NCBI RefSeq assembly: GCF_034043515.1
Contig: NZ_CP138214.1
Coordinates: forward strand, 1,736,001-1,800,000
Direction: 5' to 3'
From: Pseudomonas sp. MUP55
GTDB lineage: Bacteria > Pseudomonadota > Gammaproteobacteria > Pseudomonadales > Pseudomonadaceae
DNA: 64,000 bases
Below the pieces are notes generated by a model. The model was not told the DNA's origin. It was given only the letters and a program-made list of their open reading frames with translations, and did no database searches. Position numbers and translations under genes: made by a program. Position 1 is the first letter of the stretch; the number at the start of each line of letters is the position of its first letter. Positions 15,980-25,542 of this stretch are shown here, in pieces.

Positions 15980-17626
15980 ATGTTTAAGAAAGTAAACACT
16001 GCCCTGCTGGGGCTGGCTTTGTCGATGGGGATCACGTCCGTTCAAGCGGAAGAGGCAAAGAAAGTCGATGTGCTGCTGATCGGCGGCGGCATCATGAGTG
16101 CGACCCTGGGTGTCTGGCTCAACGAGCTGGAACCGGACTGGTCGATGGAAATGGTCGAGCGCCTCGATGGCGTGGCCGAAGAAAGCTCCAACGGCTGGAA
16201 CAACGCGGGCACCGGTCACTCGGCCCTGGCTGAGCTGAACTACACCCCGGAAGACAAGAACGGCAACGTTGAGATCCCCAAAGCGGTCGAGATCAACGAA
16301 GCGTTCCAGATCTCCCGTCAGTTCTGGTCCTGGCAGGTCCAGCAGGGCGTGCTGAAGAACCCGCGTTCGTTCATCAACTCCACGCCGCACATGAGCTTCG
16401 TGTGGGGTGATGACAACATCAAGTTCCTGAAAAAACGCTACGAAGCCCTGAAGGCGAGCCCGCTGTTCGCCGGCATGCAGTACTCCGAAGACCCGGCGCA
16501 GATCGCCAAGTGGGTTCCGCTGATGATGGAAGGGCGTGACCCGAACCAGAAAATCGCGGCCACCTGGAGCCCGATCGGCACCGACGTGAACTTCGGCGAG
16601 ATCACCCGCCAGTTCGTTGCCCACTTGCAAACCACCCCCAAGTTTGACCTGAAACTGTCGAGCGAAGTGCAGGACATCACCCGTAACGAAGACGGTTCGT
16701 GGCGCGTGAGCTACAAGAACCTCAAGGACGGCACCAAGACTGAAACCGACGCCAAGTTCGTGTTCATCGGCGCCGGCGGCGGTGCACTGCACCTGCTGCA
16801 AAAGTCCGGTATTCCTGAAGCCAAGGAATACGCCGGCTTCCCGGTGGGCGGTTCGTTCCTGGTGACCGATAACCCAACCATCGCCGAGCAGCACCTGGCC
16901 AAGGCCTACGGCAAGGCATCGGTCGGTTCGCCGCCAATGTCGGTGCCGCACCTGGACACCCGCGTGCTGGATGGCAAGCGCGTGATCCTGTTTGGCCCAT
17001 TCGCGACCTTCTCCACCAAGTTCCTCAAAGAAGGCTCGTACCTGGACCTGCTGACCAGCACCACCACCCACAACATCTGGCCAATGACCAAAGTCGGTAT
17101 TCGTGAATACCCACTGGTCGAGTACCTCGCCGGCCAACTGATGCTGTCCGACGACGACCGCTTCAAGGCGTTGCAAGAGTACTTCCCGAACGCCAAGCAG
17201 TCCGACTGGCGCCTGTGGCAAGCCGGCCAGCGCGTGCAGATCATCAAGCGTGACGAAGAGCAGGGCGGCGTCCTGAAACTCGGTACCGAAGTGGTCAGCT
17301 CCGCCGACAACTCCATGGCAGGCCTGCTGGGTGCATCGCCAGGCGCGTCCACCGCGGCTCCGATCATGCTGACCGTGCTGCAGAAAGTCTTCAAGGACAA
17401 GGTTGCAAGCCCTGCCTGGCAGGAAAAACTGCACCAGATCGTGCCAAGCTACGGCACCAAACTGAACGACAGCCCAGAAGCTGTTGCCAAGGAATGGGCC
17501 TACACGGCCGGTGTGCTGCAACTGACCCCACCGCCAGCGATCCCGCAACTGGCTGCTCCACAGGCCACCGAGGCTGCCAAGCCTGCGGCTGAGCCGAGCA
17601 AGCCGGCGTCCGATCTGGCGCTGTAA
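15980..17626 (+). CDS. mqo: Malate:quinone oxidoreductase with export signal
   Basis: A 548-residue FAD enzyme that oxidises malate to oxaloacetate and passes electrons to quinone. ATG at 15980 is preferred over GTG 15971. The dinucleotide motif is [23 protein letters not shown] (about 29-51), with [32 protein letters not shown] and C-terminal [14 protein letters not shown] as in the Mqo family. Unusually the FAD motif is preceded by a classical Sec-type signal, [23 protein letters not shown], ending at an AxA-like site. There is also a Pro/Ala-rich tail from about 513. Other Pseudomonas Mqo paralogues share this, so the enzyme may face the periplasm. Confidence 0.93.
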   Translation: MFKKVNTALLGLALSMGITSVQAEEAKKVDVLLIGGGIMSATLGVWLNELEPDWSMEMVERLDGVAEESSNGWNNAGTGHSALAELNYTPEDKNGNVEIPKAVEINEAFQISRQFWSWQVQQGVLKNPRSFINSTPHMSFVWGDDNIKFLKKRYEALKASPLFAGMQYSEDPAQIAKWVPLMMEGRDPNQKIAATWSPIGTDVNFGEITRQFVAHLQTTPKFDLKLSSEVQDITRNEDGSWRVSYKNLKDGTKTETDAKFVFIGAGGGALHLLQKSGIPEAKEYAGFPVGGSFLVTDNPTIAEQHLAKAYGKASVGSPPMSVPHLDTRVLDGKRVILFGPFATFSTKFLKEGSYLDLLTSTTTHNIWPMTKVGIREYPLVEYLAGQLMLSDDDRFKALQEYFPNAKQSDWRLWQAGQRVQIIKRDEEQGGVLKLGTEVVSSADNSMAGLLGASPGASTAAPIMLTVLQKVFKDKVASPAWQEKLHQIVPSYGTKLNDSPEAVAKEWAYTAGVLQLTPPPAIPQLAAPQATEAAKPAAEPSKPASDLAL

Positions 17627-17642
17627 GCAACGCTCAAGTAAA

Positions 17643-17679
17643 AGCCCGCTGAACCGGTGACGGTCAGCGGGCTTTTTTG
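17643..17679 (+). terminator. Intrinsic terminator after mqo
   Basis: AGCCCGCTGA and TCAGCGGGCT form a 10-bp stem followed by six T. It is also usable by the convergent LysR gene. Confidence 0.92.
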
Positions 17680-17689
17680 TGCGCGGCGT

Positions 17690-18526
17690 TCAGACCCGGA
17701 AGTGCCTGACTTGCTCGTACAGGTGCAAGGCCAGCGCGTTGGCGGTGTCGCACATCAGATACAGATGCTGCGCGGGAAGTGCCGGCAGTTCTGTGACGTG
17801 CCTCAGCCCTTCACCCATGCGGCTTTGCTCCATCAGGCCGGCAGCCACACCGCTGCGCACGCAGGCTTCTACCGCCGAAGAGTTGGGGCTTTCCAGCAGC
17901 ACGCGGTGGTAAATTCCGTGGTCTTTCAGTGCCTGTAACGCCGCCGCACGGTACGGGCAACCCGCGATTGGCACGGTGATCGGCAGCGGCGCGTTTGGCG
18001 GGTAGTCGAAGTGCTCGGCGGCGACCCACAGCGGTTGCACGGGCCCCAGGCGCTCGCCCTGCGCCAGCGGCTGTGCGCTGACGGTGATGGTCAGGTCCAG
18101 TTGGTTTGCCATGAACAGGTTCAACAGTTCGCCACTGGTACGCGCCTCGATTTCCAGCTCCAACAGCGGGTTGTCGGCGATCAGGCGTGGCACAAACTCC
18201 TGGATGAAGGCGGGGGCATAGGTGTCGGGCACGCCCAGGCGGATCTTGCCTTGCATGCGCTGGGGCATCAGCGAGATCAGTAGGCGGTCGTGGCTCTTTA
18301 GAAACTCGGTGGTTTCGCCTAATAGCTTCCTGCCATACAGCGTCAGGTCAACGCCCTGGTTGCTGCGGCTGAACAGGCGTTGGCCGACCTGGTCTTCCAG
18401 TTTCTGGATTTGCGTGGTCACGGTGGAAGCGCTGCGGTGCACATGCTCGGCCGCTTCGTTGAAGCGGCCAAAGCGCGCGACAGCATGAAAGGTGCGCAAC
18501 AGATCGATGTTCAGCTGTTTGGCCAT
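17690..18526 (-). CDS. LysR-family transcriptional regulator (divergent to EamA gene)
   Basis: A 278-residue LysR protein. The N-terminal winged helix reads NIDLLRTFHAVARFGRFNEAAEHVHRSASTVTTQIQKLEDQVGQRLFSR (6-54); the effector domain runs about 90-275. It is divergent from an EamA exporter 98 bases away, the usual arrangement of a LysR regulator and its target. The effector is unknown. It reads toward the mqo terminator. Confidence 0.88.
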   Translation of the reverse strand: MAKQLNIDLLRTFHAVARFGRFNEAAEHVHRSASTVTTQIQKLEDQVGQRLFSRSNQGVDLTLYGRKLLGETTEFLKSHDRLLISLMPQRMQGKIRLGVPDTYAPAFIQEFVPRLIADNPLLELEIEARTSGELLNLFMANQLDLTITVSAQPLAQGERLGPVQPLWVAAEHFDYPPNAPLPITVPIAGCPYRAAALQALKDHGIYHRVLLESPNSSAVEACVRSGVAAGLMEQSRMGEGLRHVTELPALPAQHLYLMCDTANALALHLYEQVRHFRV

Positions 18527-18624
18527 GATTCTATTTATTCGGATTGATGGTGCGGGTTATTCAAATATACAGAAGCGTCCTCCTTCCTTAGCCTTGAAGT
18601 CAACCTATAAGGGCGGGAGGCTGC

Positions 18625-19524
18625 ATGAAGCGATCAACGCTGGGATTGCTGCTGTTACAAGTGGCGTTTGTGCTGTCGTGGAGTTCGGGCTATATCGGCG
18701 CGAAGCTGGGCACCCAGGGCGGCGGTGCGTTCAACCTGCTGTTCTGGCGATTCTTGCTGGTGTCGCTATGCCTGGGGATGTTCCTGAACGTCAGGCTGTT
18801 GAAGGTGTCATGGGCGCAGGTCCGCCATTACGCGGTTGTCGGCTGCCTGTCGCAGTTTTTGTACCTGAGCTGCCTCTATGTGGCGATTCAGAACGGTTTG
18901 CCGCCGGGTATTGCGGCGATCATCGCAGCCTTGCAGCCGTTGATGACAGCAGCCCTGTCGACAGGCAGTGCCACTGAGCGCAGCGGCGGCTGGCAATGGC
19001 TGGGGCTGGTGATCAGCTTTATCGGCGTGGGCATCGTGATCGCCGGGCAGTACAGCCACGGCGCAAAAGAGGTTGGCCTGCTCATGTATGGGTTGCCGCT
19101 GATGTCGGCGCTGGGGCTGACGCTGGCAACGCTGTACGAGCGCCGTTCGCCGCAGAGCCAGAGTGCCGGTTTGCTGGTGCCGCTGTTTATCCAATCGCTG
19201 CTGACGTTGTTCGGCTTCACCGCCGCTGTGCTGTATACCGATACCTTGAGCATTCCCCATGACACCGACGTACTGGTGTCGATTGTGTGGTTGACGGTGT
19301 TTTCCACCTTTGCCGCCTATTTGAGCCTCTGGAGGCTGCTTCGCGTGATGACGGCCACCCAGGTTGCGGCGCTGGTTTATCTGGAGCCGCCGGTCACCCT
19401 GGTATGGGCGGCGTTGATGTTCGGCGACAGGATTCAGGCCTCGACCTACGCCGGCATCGCCGTCGTTATGGCCGGTCTGCTGCTGCTGCGCCTGAAGCGA
19501 CCGACCGTCGCCTGCGCTTCTTGA
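18625..19524 (+). CDS. EamA/DMT-family exporter
   Basis: A 299-residue inner-membrane protein with about ten helices in two EamA repeats (8-140 and 155-290). Typical motifs are FVLSWSSGYIGAKLG at the start and YLEPPVTLVWAALMFGDRI in the second repeat. Family members export amino acids or metabolites. SD GGGAGG precedes the ATG. The divergent LysR gene is the likely regulator. The substrate cannot be told from sequence. Confidence 0.88.
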   Translation: MKRSTLGLLLLQVAFVLSWSSGYIGAKLGTQGGGAFNLLFWRFLLVSLCLGMFLNVRLLKVSWAQVRHYAVVGCLSQFLYLSCLYVAIQNGLPPGIAAIIAALQPLMTAALSTGSATERSGGWQWLGLVISFIGVGIVIAGQYSHGAKEVGLLMYGLPLMSALGLTLATLYERRSPQSQSAGLLVPLFIQSLLTLFGFTAAVLYTDTLSIPHDTDVLVSIVWLTVFSTFAAYLSLWRLLRVMTATQVAALVYLEPPVTLVWAALMFGDRIQASTYAGIAVVMAGLLLLRLKRPTVACAS

Positions 19525-19655
19525 GCCCTCAAGGTTCAGCAATCTGACAGACATCTCCTGTTAAAAATAACCCAAGCCCAGGCAGGAGCCCGGCTGGAAC
19601 ACAGGGGGATTTCTTTCAGATACAGGTACAGGGCGATCACGCCCGAGGGTTTTGT

Positions 19656-19985
19656 ATGTTGCTACGTTACGCGGCAATGGCGGCGGTGGTCGTCGCGGCA
19701 TCCGGGTGTGTGCAAGAGCGTGTCGTGCATGAACGCAGGCCAGTACAGCATGACTATGTAGAAGTCGTGGCGCCGCAGCCGCCGCCGGTGCAGGTGATCG
19801 AAGTCGAGCCGGCGGTGCGCGAAGGTTATATCTGGTCACGCGGTTACTGGCGCTGGGAAGGCGGACGCTATGTGGCGGTACACGGTCATTGGGAGCCGGT
19901 GCGCCAGGGCTATCGCTATGTGCATCCGCACTGGGTGCAGCGCAACGATGGTTACCACTGGCAGGTCGGTGGCTGGGTGCGCTGA
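19656..19985 (+). CDS. WXXGXW/YXWGXW-repeat lipoprotein
   Basis: A 109-residue lipoprotein: signal MLLRYAAMAAVVVAASGC with lipobox ASGC, C18 lipidated. The mature protein has a Pro/Val-rich linker (40-55) and aromatic repeats YIWSRGYWRWEGGRYVAVHGHW and YRYVHPHWVQRNDGYHWQVGGW, typical of BcpO-related YXWGXW-repeat proteins of unknown role in the cell envelope. It stands alone, followed by an inverted repeat pair. Confidence 0.82.
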   Translation: MLLRYAAMAAVVVAASGCVQERVVHERRPVQHDYVEVVAPQPPPVQVIEVEPAVREGYIWSRGYWRWEGGRYVAVHGHWEPVRQGYRYVHPHWVQRNDGYHWQVGGWVR

Positions 19986-20004
19986 CCGAGCGGCCTCTCC
20001 CCTT

Positions 20005-20104
20005 TGTAGGAGCGAGCTTGCTCGCGAAAAAACCACGGGCGCCGCGTGCTACCTGAATGTTCGCGTAATCGTTGGCGTTTCTCGCGAGCAAGCTCGCTCC
20101 TACA
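20005..20104. repeat. Paired inverted repeat, GAGCGAGCTTGCTCGC class
   Basis: TGTAGGAGCGAGCTTGCTCG (20005-20024) and its reverse complement (about 20085-20104) face each other across about 60 bases. Same class as 822-922. It lies between convergent lipoprotein and PIN toxin genes. Confidence 0.88.
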
Positions 20105-20113
20105 AAAGACGGC

Positions 20114-20509
20114 CTAGCCGATCCGCTTCATGCCCGCTGCCTTGGCCGCGTTGAGGTCGAAGGTGGCGGTGTACTCGCAGCCGGCGGCATGGGCGCAGCG
20201 TTCGATCAGGCAATCGGCGAAGTCCGCCTTGTTCGCAACAAACTTGCGCAGTGCCTGCCAGATGATATCGGCGTGCTCAACCGTGAGCTCGCGCGTGTGC
20301 AACAGGGTTTCCAGCACCATCACCACATCGCTTTTGGCCGATTGGTAGCAGGACTGCAGTACCCACACCAACTCCACAATGGTCACCAGGCTGACAAAGC
20401 CCGGTGACGTAGCCGTCAGTGATTCGATCAGGTGGGACGCCTTGGCTGATTGAGCCGGCTCATCTTGAGTGACATAGCGCACCAGCACGTTGGTATCCAG
20501 CCCGATCAT
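20114..20509 (-). CDS. PIN-domain toxin (VapC-like)
   Basis: A 131-residue PIN domain. Acidic metal-site residues are present: D5 (MIGLDTNVLVRY), E46 (TIVELVWVL), D96 and D99 (NKADFADC) and D118 (ATFDLNAA). By family it is a Mg2+-dependent RNase toxin. The ATG overlaps the stop of the upstream AbrB-type antitoxin gene (ATGA), making a classical vapBC-type operon. Confidence 0.9.
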   Translation of the reverse strand: MIGLDTNVLVRYVTQDEPAQSAKASHLIESLTATSPGFVSLVTIVELVWVLQSCYQSAKSDVVMVLETLLHTRELTVEHADIIWQALRKFVANKADFADCLIERCAHAAGCEYTATFDLNAAKAAGMKRIG

Positions 20510-20763
20510 CCAGCGCTCGCTCCCCGTGCCGCGATGGCGCGGTTCATGTCCTCGATGGACACGGCATGGGCAGGTTTGTGAATCAACCCCTTGAGGTCCG
20601 TGACGGTTTTGCTCGCCGCGATCATGGAAAACTTGCCGTCTTCCATTTCGACGAATTCCACCCGGTCGCCTGTTTCCAGGCCGAGGGCTGTCCTGACCTG
20701 GACAGGGATGGTGATTTGCCCTTTTGAAGTAAGTGTGGCGGTCGCCATAGTGAAGATCTCCAT
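20506..20763 (-). CDS. AbrB/MazE-fold antitoxin (VapB-like)
   Basis: An 85-residue protein. The start MEIFTMATATLTSK is chosen because AAGGAG stands eight bases upstream; MATATL five codons later is possible, and the longer start at 20820 has no SD. The swapped-hairpin domain is ATATLTSKGQITIPVQVRTALGLETGDRVEFVE (about 7-39). The C-terminal tail (about 55-85) probably wraps the PIN toxin. A perfect 20-bp palindrome over the SD suggests autoregulation. Confidence 0.9.
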   Translation of the reverse strand: MEIFTMATATLTSKGQITIPVQVRTALGLETGDRVEFVEMEDGKFSMIAASKTVTDLKGLIHKPAHAVSIEDMNRAIAARGASAG

Positions 20764-20771
20764 CGTAATGC

Positions 20772-20791
20772 TCCTTACCCTAGGGTAAGGA
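20772..20791. promoter_or_regulatory. Perfect 20-bp palindrome, likely antitoxin operator
   Basis: TCCTTACCCTAGGGTAAGGA is fully self-complementary. It overlaps the AAGGAG ribosome-binding site of the antitoxin gene and starts eight bases before its ATG. AbrB-type antitoxins commonly bind such dyads; it could also fold as an RNA hairpin hiding the SD. Confidence 0.65.
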
Positions 20792-20930
20792 ATGACAGAG
20801 GACAATATCCGTTGGTCCATAGGTTGCTCGCAAAGGTGGGGTCGTTACTGGAACCCTAGTCCGGACTCGCGATTCCCACCTCTTCGGCCATGGGCCAAAC
20901 CGATACAAACTATGACTGATCGCCGCTAGC

Positions 20931-22304
20931 TCACTGCACTACGCGATAGCACGGCACATACGCCGCTCCGCCAGGCAATTTCATACGGTGCTGAGCGACG
21001 AATGCTTTGAGCAGTTCATCCAGCGGTTTCATGATTGCCGGGTCGCCGTGAATCTCGTACGGGCCTTTTTCTTCGATCAGGCGGATCCCTTTGTCCTTCA
21101 CGTTACCTGCCACGATCCCTGAGAATGCGCGGCGCAGGTTGGCCGCCAGTTCATGGGGCGCCAGCGCATGGTTCAGTTGCAGGCTGGCCATGTTTTCGTG
21201 GGTCGGATCGAAGGGGCGCTGGAAGCCTTCGTCAATCTTCAGCAGCCAGTTGAAGTGGAACGCGTCATTGCGCTCGCGCCGGAACTGCTTCACCGCCTTG
21301 AGCCCGGCGGTCATCTGGCGTGCGACTTCGGCCGGGTCGTCGATGATGATCTGGTAGTGTTTCTGGGCCGCTTCGCCAAGGGTCGCGCCGACGAAGGCGT
21401 GCAGTTGCTCCAGGTAAGGCGCTGCATGTTTGGGCCCGGTAAGCACAACCGGGAACGGCAGGTCGCGGTTGTCCGGGTGCATCAGGATGCCCAGCAGGTA
21501 GAGGAATTCCTCGGCAGTACCCGCGCCGCCGGGGAAGATAATGATGCCGTGGCCGACACGCACAAAGGCTTCGAGGCGTTTCTCGATGTCCGGCAGGATC
21601 ACCAGCTCGTTGACGATCGGGTTTGGCGCTTCGGCGGCGATGATGCCCGGCTCGGTCAGGCCCAGGTAGCGGCCACCGGTGATGCGCTGTTTGGCGTGGG
21701 CAATGGTCGCGCCTTTCATCGGCCCTTTCATGACGCCGGGGCCGCAGCCGGTGCACACGTCGAGGCTGCGCAGGCCCAGTTCGTGGCCGACTTTTTTGGT
21801 GTATTTGTATTCTTCGGTGTTGATGGAGTGGCCGCCCCAGCACACCACGATCTTCGGCTCGACGCCTGCGCGCAGCGTACGGGCGTTGCGCAGCAGGTGG
21901 AACACGTAGTCGGTAATGCCCTGGGAGTCGCTCAGGTCGATGCGCTGGCTGCCCAGTTCGTTCTCGGTGTAGACGATGTCCCGCAGGGCGCTGAACAGCA
22001 TTTCGCGGGTGCTGGCGATCATTTCGCCATCGACGAAGGCATCGGCTGGGGCGTTGAGCAGTTCCAGGCGTACGCCGCGGTCCTGCTGATGGATACGTAC
22101 TTCGAAGTCTTTGTAGGCGTCGAGAATGGTCTTGGCGTTGTCGATATGCGCGCCGGTGTTGAGGATGGCCAGGGCGCACTGGCGGAACAGGGTGTAGATA
22201 CTGCCGCTGCCGGCTTCACTCAGTTGTTGCACTTCACGTTGGGACAGGGTTTCGAGGCTGCCCTTGGGGCTGACGGAGGCATTGATCACTTGACGTTGGG
22301 GCAT
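20931..22304 (-). CDS. ppnN: Nucleotide 5'-monophosphate nucleosidase PpnN (YgdH)
   Basis: A 457-residue protein. The central Rossmann-like LOG/lysine-decarboxylase-like domain carries the PGGAGTAEE signature (IIIFPGGAGTAEEFLYLLG), with KIVVCWGGHSI and CTGCGPGVMKGPMKGA before it. N- and C-terminal regulatory domains complete the PpnN length, about 455 residues as in E. coli YgdH. By family it cleaves purine and pyrimidine NMPs to base and ribose-5-phosphate and is stimulated by (p)ppGpp. It is monocistronic. Confidence 0.95.
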   Translation of the reverse strand: MPQRQVINASVSPKGSLETLSQREVQQLSEAGSGSIYTLFRQCALAILNTGAHIDNAKTILDAYKDFEVRIHQQDRGVRLELLNAPADAFVDGEMIASTREMLFSALRDIVYTENELGSQRIDLSDSQGITDYVFHLLRNARTLRAGVEPKIVVCWGGHSINTEEYKYTKKVGHELGLRSLDVCTGCGPGVMKGPMKGATIAHAKQRITGGRYLGLTEPGIIAAEAPNPIVNELVILPDIEKRLEAFVRVGHGIIIFPGGAGTAEEFLYLLGILMHPDNRDLPFPVVLTGPKHAAPYLEQLHAFVGATLGEAAQKHYQIIIDDPAEVARQMTAGLKAVKQFRRERNDAFHFNWLLKIDEGFQRPFDPTHENMASLQLNHALAPHELAANLRRAFSGIVAGNVKDKGIRLIEEKGPYEIHGDPAIMKPLDELLKAFVAQHRMKLPGGAAYVPCYRVVQ

Positions 22305-22451
22305 TCTGATTCCTTGAAAGCACAGCCACCGCCGCCATGAAGGCGCGATGGCTTGAGAATGAGGCGCGCCGTATAAGGTCGCACGAGACAGTATTTACCT
22401 CAGGCGCAACGCCGAGCGCAAATACCGTCCAGCACCATCATGCCGCAGAAC

Positions 22452-23276
22452 TTACTGGATCAGCTTCCAGTTTTTGTAGAAAACCCGACGCAGGGTAAAC
22501 ACCAGGCCGGCAAAGCCGGAGATCACGGCGTTCAACACGGCGGGCACGCGGCTCGGTCGAACGATATCGATGAACAGGCAGTAGCGTTTCGCGTCGTTCT
22601 TGTTGAAGGACGCATGCATCAATGTGTCATCGAAGATAAACAGTGGGTCGTTGTGCCAATAGTGCTTGTGCTTGCCCACCTGGATATACACACCCTCGTG
22701 GTGCGGCGCCGGCGCCATGTTGTAGAGCACGCGAAACATCATGCGCAGCGGGCCGAAATGGAAGGACGTGGAGCGGTTCTCGTTGAACACCGACACGCCG
22801 ATGGTCTTCACAAATGGCAGTTTCTTGCGCAGTTGCGGGATGTCCAGCGTGGTTTCGATCGGCCGACCGTACCACTGGAAAAACAACATGCCGCGTTTCT
22901 TCTCGGCCATGCGCTCATCCAGGTAACCGATGATTTCTTCCTTGCGCGCCATGGCGTCGTCGATGACCTGTTGCAGGTCTTCGCGCCAGGCGGGCGGCAG
23001 GTCGCGCATCGTGTAGACATGGCGGTTGCGGCTGCTCACCAGGTCGAACAGGGTATTGAACGGCGCCAGAATCCAAGTGTTGCGGCCGTTGCCGATGAAA
23101 TATTTCTTGATGGTGTCGCGGTCATACAGGCCATTACGCAGGAAGTCATAAAGGCCGCAAACCACCACCAGCAGCAAAAATACCAGGCTGGAACGCGGGA
23201 AACAGGCGATGAACAGTAAAACGCCGAGCACCCAGGCGAGGGATATCAGCTTTTTACCAACGGCACTTTTGCTCAT
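22452..23276 (-). CDS. Membrane-bound aspartyl/asparaginyl beta-hydroxylase family protein
   Basis: A 274-residue protein; ATG at 23276 (MSKSAVGKK) gives two N-terminal membrane helices (about 10-47). The 2-oxoglutarate oxygenase domain is about 90-240, with a further hydrophobic helix at 245-262. The metal motif reads SFHFGP (H173) and the second His is H221 in DDTLMHASF, with R240 as possible 2OG contact. LpxO-type lipid A hydroxylases carry HxD at the first site; here it is HFG as in mammalian AspH. Databases often label such genes LpxO; that substrate is doubtful here. Confidence 0.75.
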   Translation of the reverse strand: MSKSAVGKKLISLAWVLGVLLFIACFPRSSLVFLLLVVVCGLYDFLRNGLYDRDTIKKYFIGNGRNTWILAPFNTLFDLVSSRNRHVYTMRDLPPAWREDLQQVIDDAMARKEEIIGYLDERMAEKKRGMLFFQWYGRPIETTLDIPQLRKKLPFVKTIGVSVFNENRSTSFHFGPLRMMFRVLYNMAPAPHHEGVYIQVGKHKHYWHNDPLFIFDDTLMHASFNKNDAKRYCLFIDIVRPSRVPAVLNAVISGFAGLVFTLRRVFYKNWKLIQ

Positions 23277-23551
23277 GAAACGCGGCTCCACCTTGAAACA
23301 TAATGAAACAATATCGTCATGATAAGGGTTTATCGCGAGCGCAGGCGTTTTAAATAGTTCGAAAATTGTGAAGCCGCTGCACAATTTGTAACCGCGGCCA
23401 GGCACGACCCGGGTCGGGGGTGGATTGAATTTTGAGAACAGAAGATTTGCGACTATCGTGACGCTTCGGTTTTTCAGACGTCATAGACCGGTACGATTGA
23501 AGTTGAATGGCCACCACTGGCCTTCGGCACCTTGGAAGAGGCAGAATTTTT

Positions 23552-24745
23552 ATGATCATCAAACCGCGGGTTCGTGGCTTTATCTGTGTGACGGCTCACC
23601 CTGTTGGCTGTGAAGCGAACGTCAAGCAGCAGATCGACTACGTCACCCAGCACGGCGCCATCGAAGGCGGCCCAAAGAAGGTGCTGGTCCTCGGCGCTTC
23701 CACCGGTTACGGCCTGGCCGCGCGCATCAGTGCCGCGTTTGGCTGCGGCGCCGATACCCTGGGCGTGTTTTTTGAGAAAGAAGGCGAAGAAGGCAAACTG
23801 AGCTCCGCCGGCTGGTACAACAGCGCGGCGTTCGAGAAGTTTGCCGTGGAAAAAGGCCTGTACGCCAAGAGCATCAATGGCGACGCGTTCTCCGATGAGA
23901 TCAAGCGCCTGACCATCGAAACCATCAAGAAAGACCTGGGCAAAATCGACCTGGTGGTCTACAGCCTGGCCGCGCCACGCCGTACCGACCCGCAAGGCGT
24001 GGTGCACACCTCCACCCTCAAGCCGATCGGTAAGGCTGTGACCCTGCGCGGCATCAACACCGACAAGGGCGTCGTGGTCGACACCACCCTTGAGCCAGCC
24101 AACCAGGAAGAAATCGACGGCACCGTCAAAGTGATGGGCGGCGAAGACTGGCAACTGTGGATCGACGCCCTGCGTGACGCCGATGTACTGGCCGAAGGCG
24201 CCAAGACCACGGCGTTCACCTACCTCGGTGAGAAGCTGACCCAGGACATCTACTGGAACGGTTCCATTGGCGAAGCCAAGAAAGACCTGGACAAGAAAGT
24301 CCTGACCCTGCGCGAAAACCTCGCCGCACTGAAGGGCGACGCGCGCGTATCGGTGCTCAAGGCCGTGGTCACCCAGGCCAGCTCGGCGATCCCGATCATG
24401 CCGTTGTACCTGTCGCTGCTGTTTCGCGTGATGAAAGAGCAGGGCACCCACGAAGGTTGCATCGAGCAAGTCTACGGCCTGTTCAAGGACAGCCTGTACG
24501 GCAGCGAGCCGAAGCTGGACGCCGACGGCCGCCTGCGCGCCGACCTCGCCGAGCTGGAGCCGAAAGTCCAGGACGCCGTGGCCGCGCTGTGGAATCAGGT
24601 GACCGATGAAAACGTCAACGAAATCAGCGATTTTGCCGGTTACAAGGCTGAGTTCCTGCGTTTGTTCGGTTTTGAAATCGAGGGCGTGGACTACGAGGCG
24701 GACGTGAACCCGACCGTCAAGATCAACGGTCTGGTCCAGGCGTAA
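23552..24745 (+). CDS. fabV: Enoyl-ACP reductase FabV
   Basis: A 397-residue trans-2-enoyl-ACP/CoA reductase of the FabV type, the last step of fatty-acid elongation. ATG at 23552 gives the family N-terminus [20 protein letters not shown]. The Rossmann motif [18 protein letters not shown] and the extended catalytic Y-x8-K (Y234, K243 in [12 protein letters not shown]) are clear. FabV is much less sensitive to triclosan than FabI, which explains intrinsic resistance in pseudomonads. It is monocistronic and divergent from the hydroxylase gene. Confidence 0.96.
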   Translation: MIIKPRVRGFICVTAHPVGCEANVKQQIDYVTQHGAIEGGPKKVLVLGASTGYGLAARISAAFGCGADTLGVFFEKEGEEGKLSSAGWYNSAAFEKFAVEKGLYAKSINGDAFSDEIKRLTIETIKKDLGKIDLVVYSLAAPRRTDPQGVVHTSTLKPIGKAVTLRGINTDKGVVVDTTLEPANQEEIDGTVKVMGGEDWQLWIDALRDADVLAEGAKTTAFTYLGEKLTQDIYWNGSIGEAKKDLDKKVLTLRENLAALKGDARVSVLKAVVTQASSAIPIMPLYLSLLFRVMKEQGTHEGCIEQVYGLFKDSLYGSEPKLDADGRLRADLAELEPKVQDAVAALWNQVTDENVNEISDFAGYKAEFLRLFGFEIEGVDYEADVNPTVKINGLVQA

Positions 24746-24918
24746 ATGCCCCACGGTAGCGGCTTCGGTAAGCGAATTACCGGGCCGCTGTCTGACCGAC
24801 TCTGAATTGAATAGGGAGCGGTGAATTTTCAGACCGTTCCTACTCTTGCTTACCTTCTGCTGTGGGTCATGAGCGTGCCAAACTGGCTGACTCATCTTGC
24901 GCAAACGGGAGCACATCC

Positions 24919-25542
24919 ATGACGATTCGCGCAGTAGTGTTTGATTTCGGCGGTGTGTTGTTTGACTGGAACCCGCAGCATCTGTACCGCAAGCTCATCG
25001 CCGACGAGCAGGAGCGGCAATGGTTTCTCGACAATATCTGCACCCAGGCCTGGAACACCGAGCAGGACGCCGGCCGCACCCTCGCTGAAGCCACCCGCAG
25101 CCTGATTGAGCAACACCCCCAACATCAAACCTTGATCCAGGCGTATTACGAGCGCTGGCACGAGATGTTGCGTGGTGAATTGCCCGAAGGTGTCGCGATT
25201 CTCACCGCGTTGCACCAAGCGAATATGCCATTGTTCGGGTTGACCAACTGGTCGGCGCAAACCTTTCCCTACGCCCGCGAACATTACCCGTTCCTGGAAT
25301 GTTTCCGCGATATCGTCGTCTCGGGCCAGTTGAAACTGATCAAGCCTGACCCGGCGATCTACCATGCCAGCCTCGCTCAGGTGCGCGCCCATTTGCCGGA
25401 TATCCAGCCAGATGAAGTGGTGTTCATCGATGACGTCGCCGGTAATGTCGAAGCGGCCATGGCCCTTGGCTGGCAGGGCATTCACCATGTGTCGGCCGAG
25501 CGGACTGCCGCCCATCTGCGCGAGTTGGGGGTGAGCACCTAG
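24919..25542 (+). CDS. HAD-family hydrolase, YihX-like
   Basis: A 207-residue HAD phosphatase. ATG at 24919, preceded by GGGAGC, gives MTIRAVVFDFGGVLFDWNP with nucleophile D9 (motif I). LFGLTNWSAQTF is motif II, SGQLKLIKPDPAIY supplies motif III K, and EVVFIDDVAGNVEAA motif IV. This pattern is like E. coli YihX, a glucose-1-phosphate phosphatase. The substrate is not certain. The stop overlaps the stop of the convergent LysR gene within a shared CTAG. Confidence 0.88.
   Translation: MTIRAVVFDFGGVLFDWNPQHLYRKLIADEQERQWFLDNICTQAWNTEQDAGRTLAEATRSLIEQHPQHQTLIQAYYERWHEMLRGELPEGVAILTALHQANMPLFGLTNWSAQTFPYAREHYPFLECFRDIVVSGQLKLIKPDPAIYHASLAQVRAHLPDIQPDEVVFIDDVAGNVEAAMALGWQGIHHVSAERTAAHLRELGVST

Noticed and set aside
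15974..17548. 524-codon minus-strand ORF opposite mqo
   Set aside because: Covers mqo on the other strand with a low-complexity composition; shadow.
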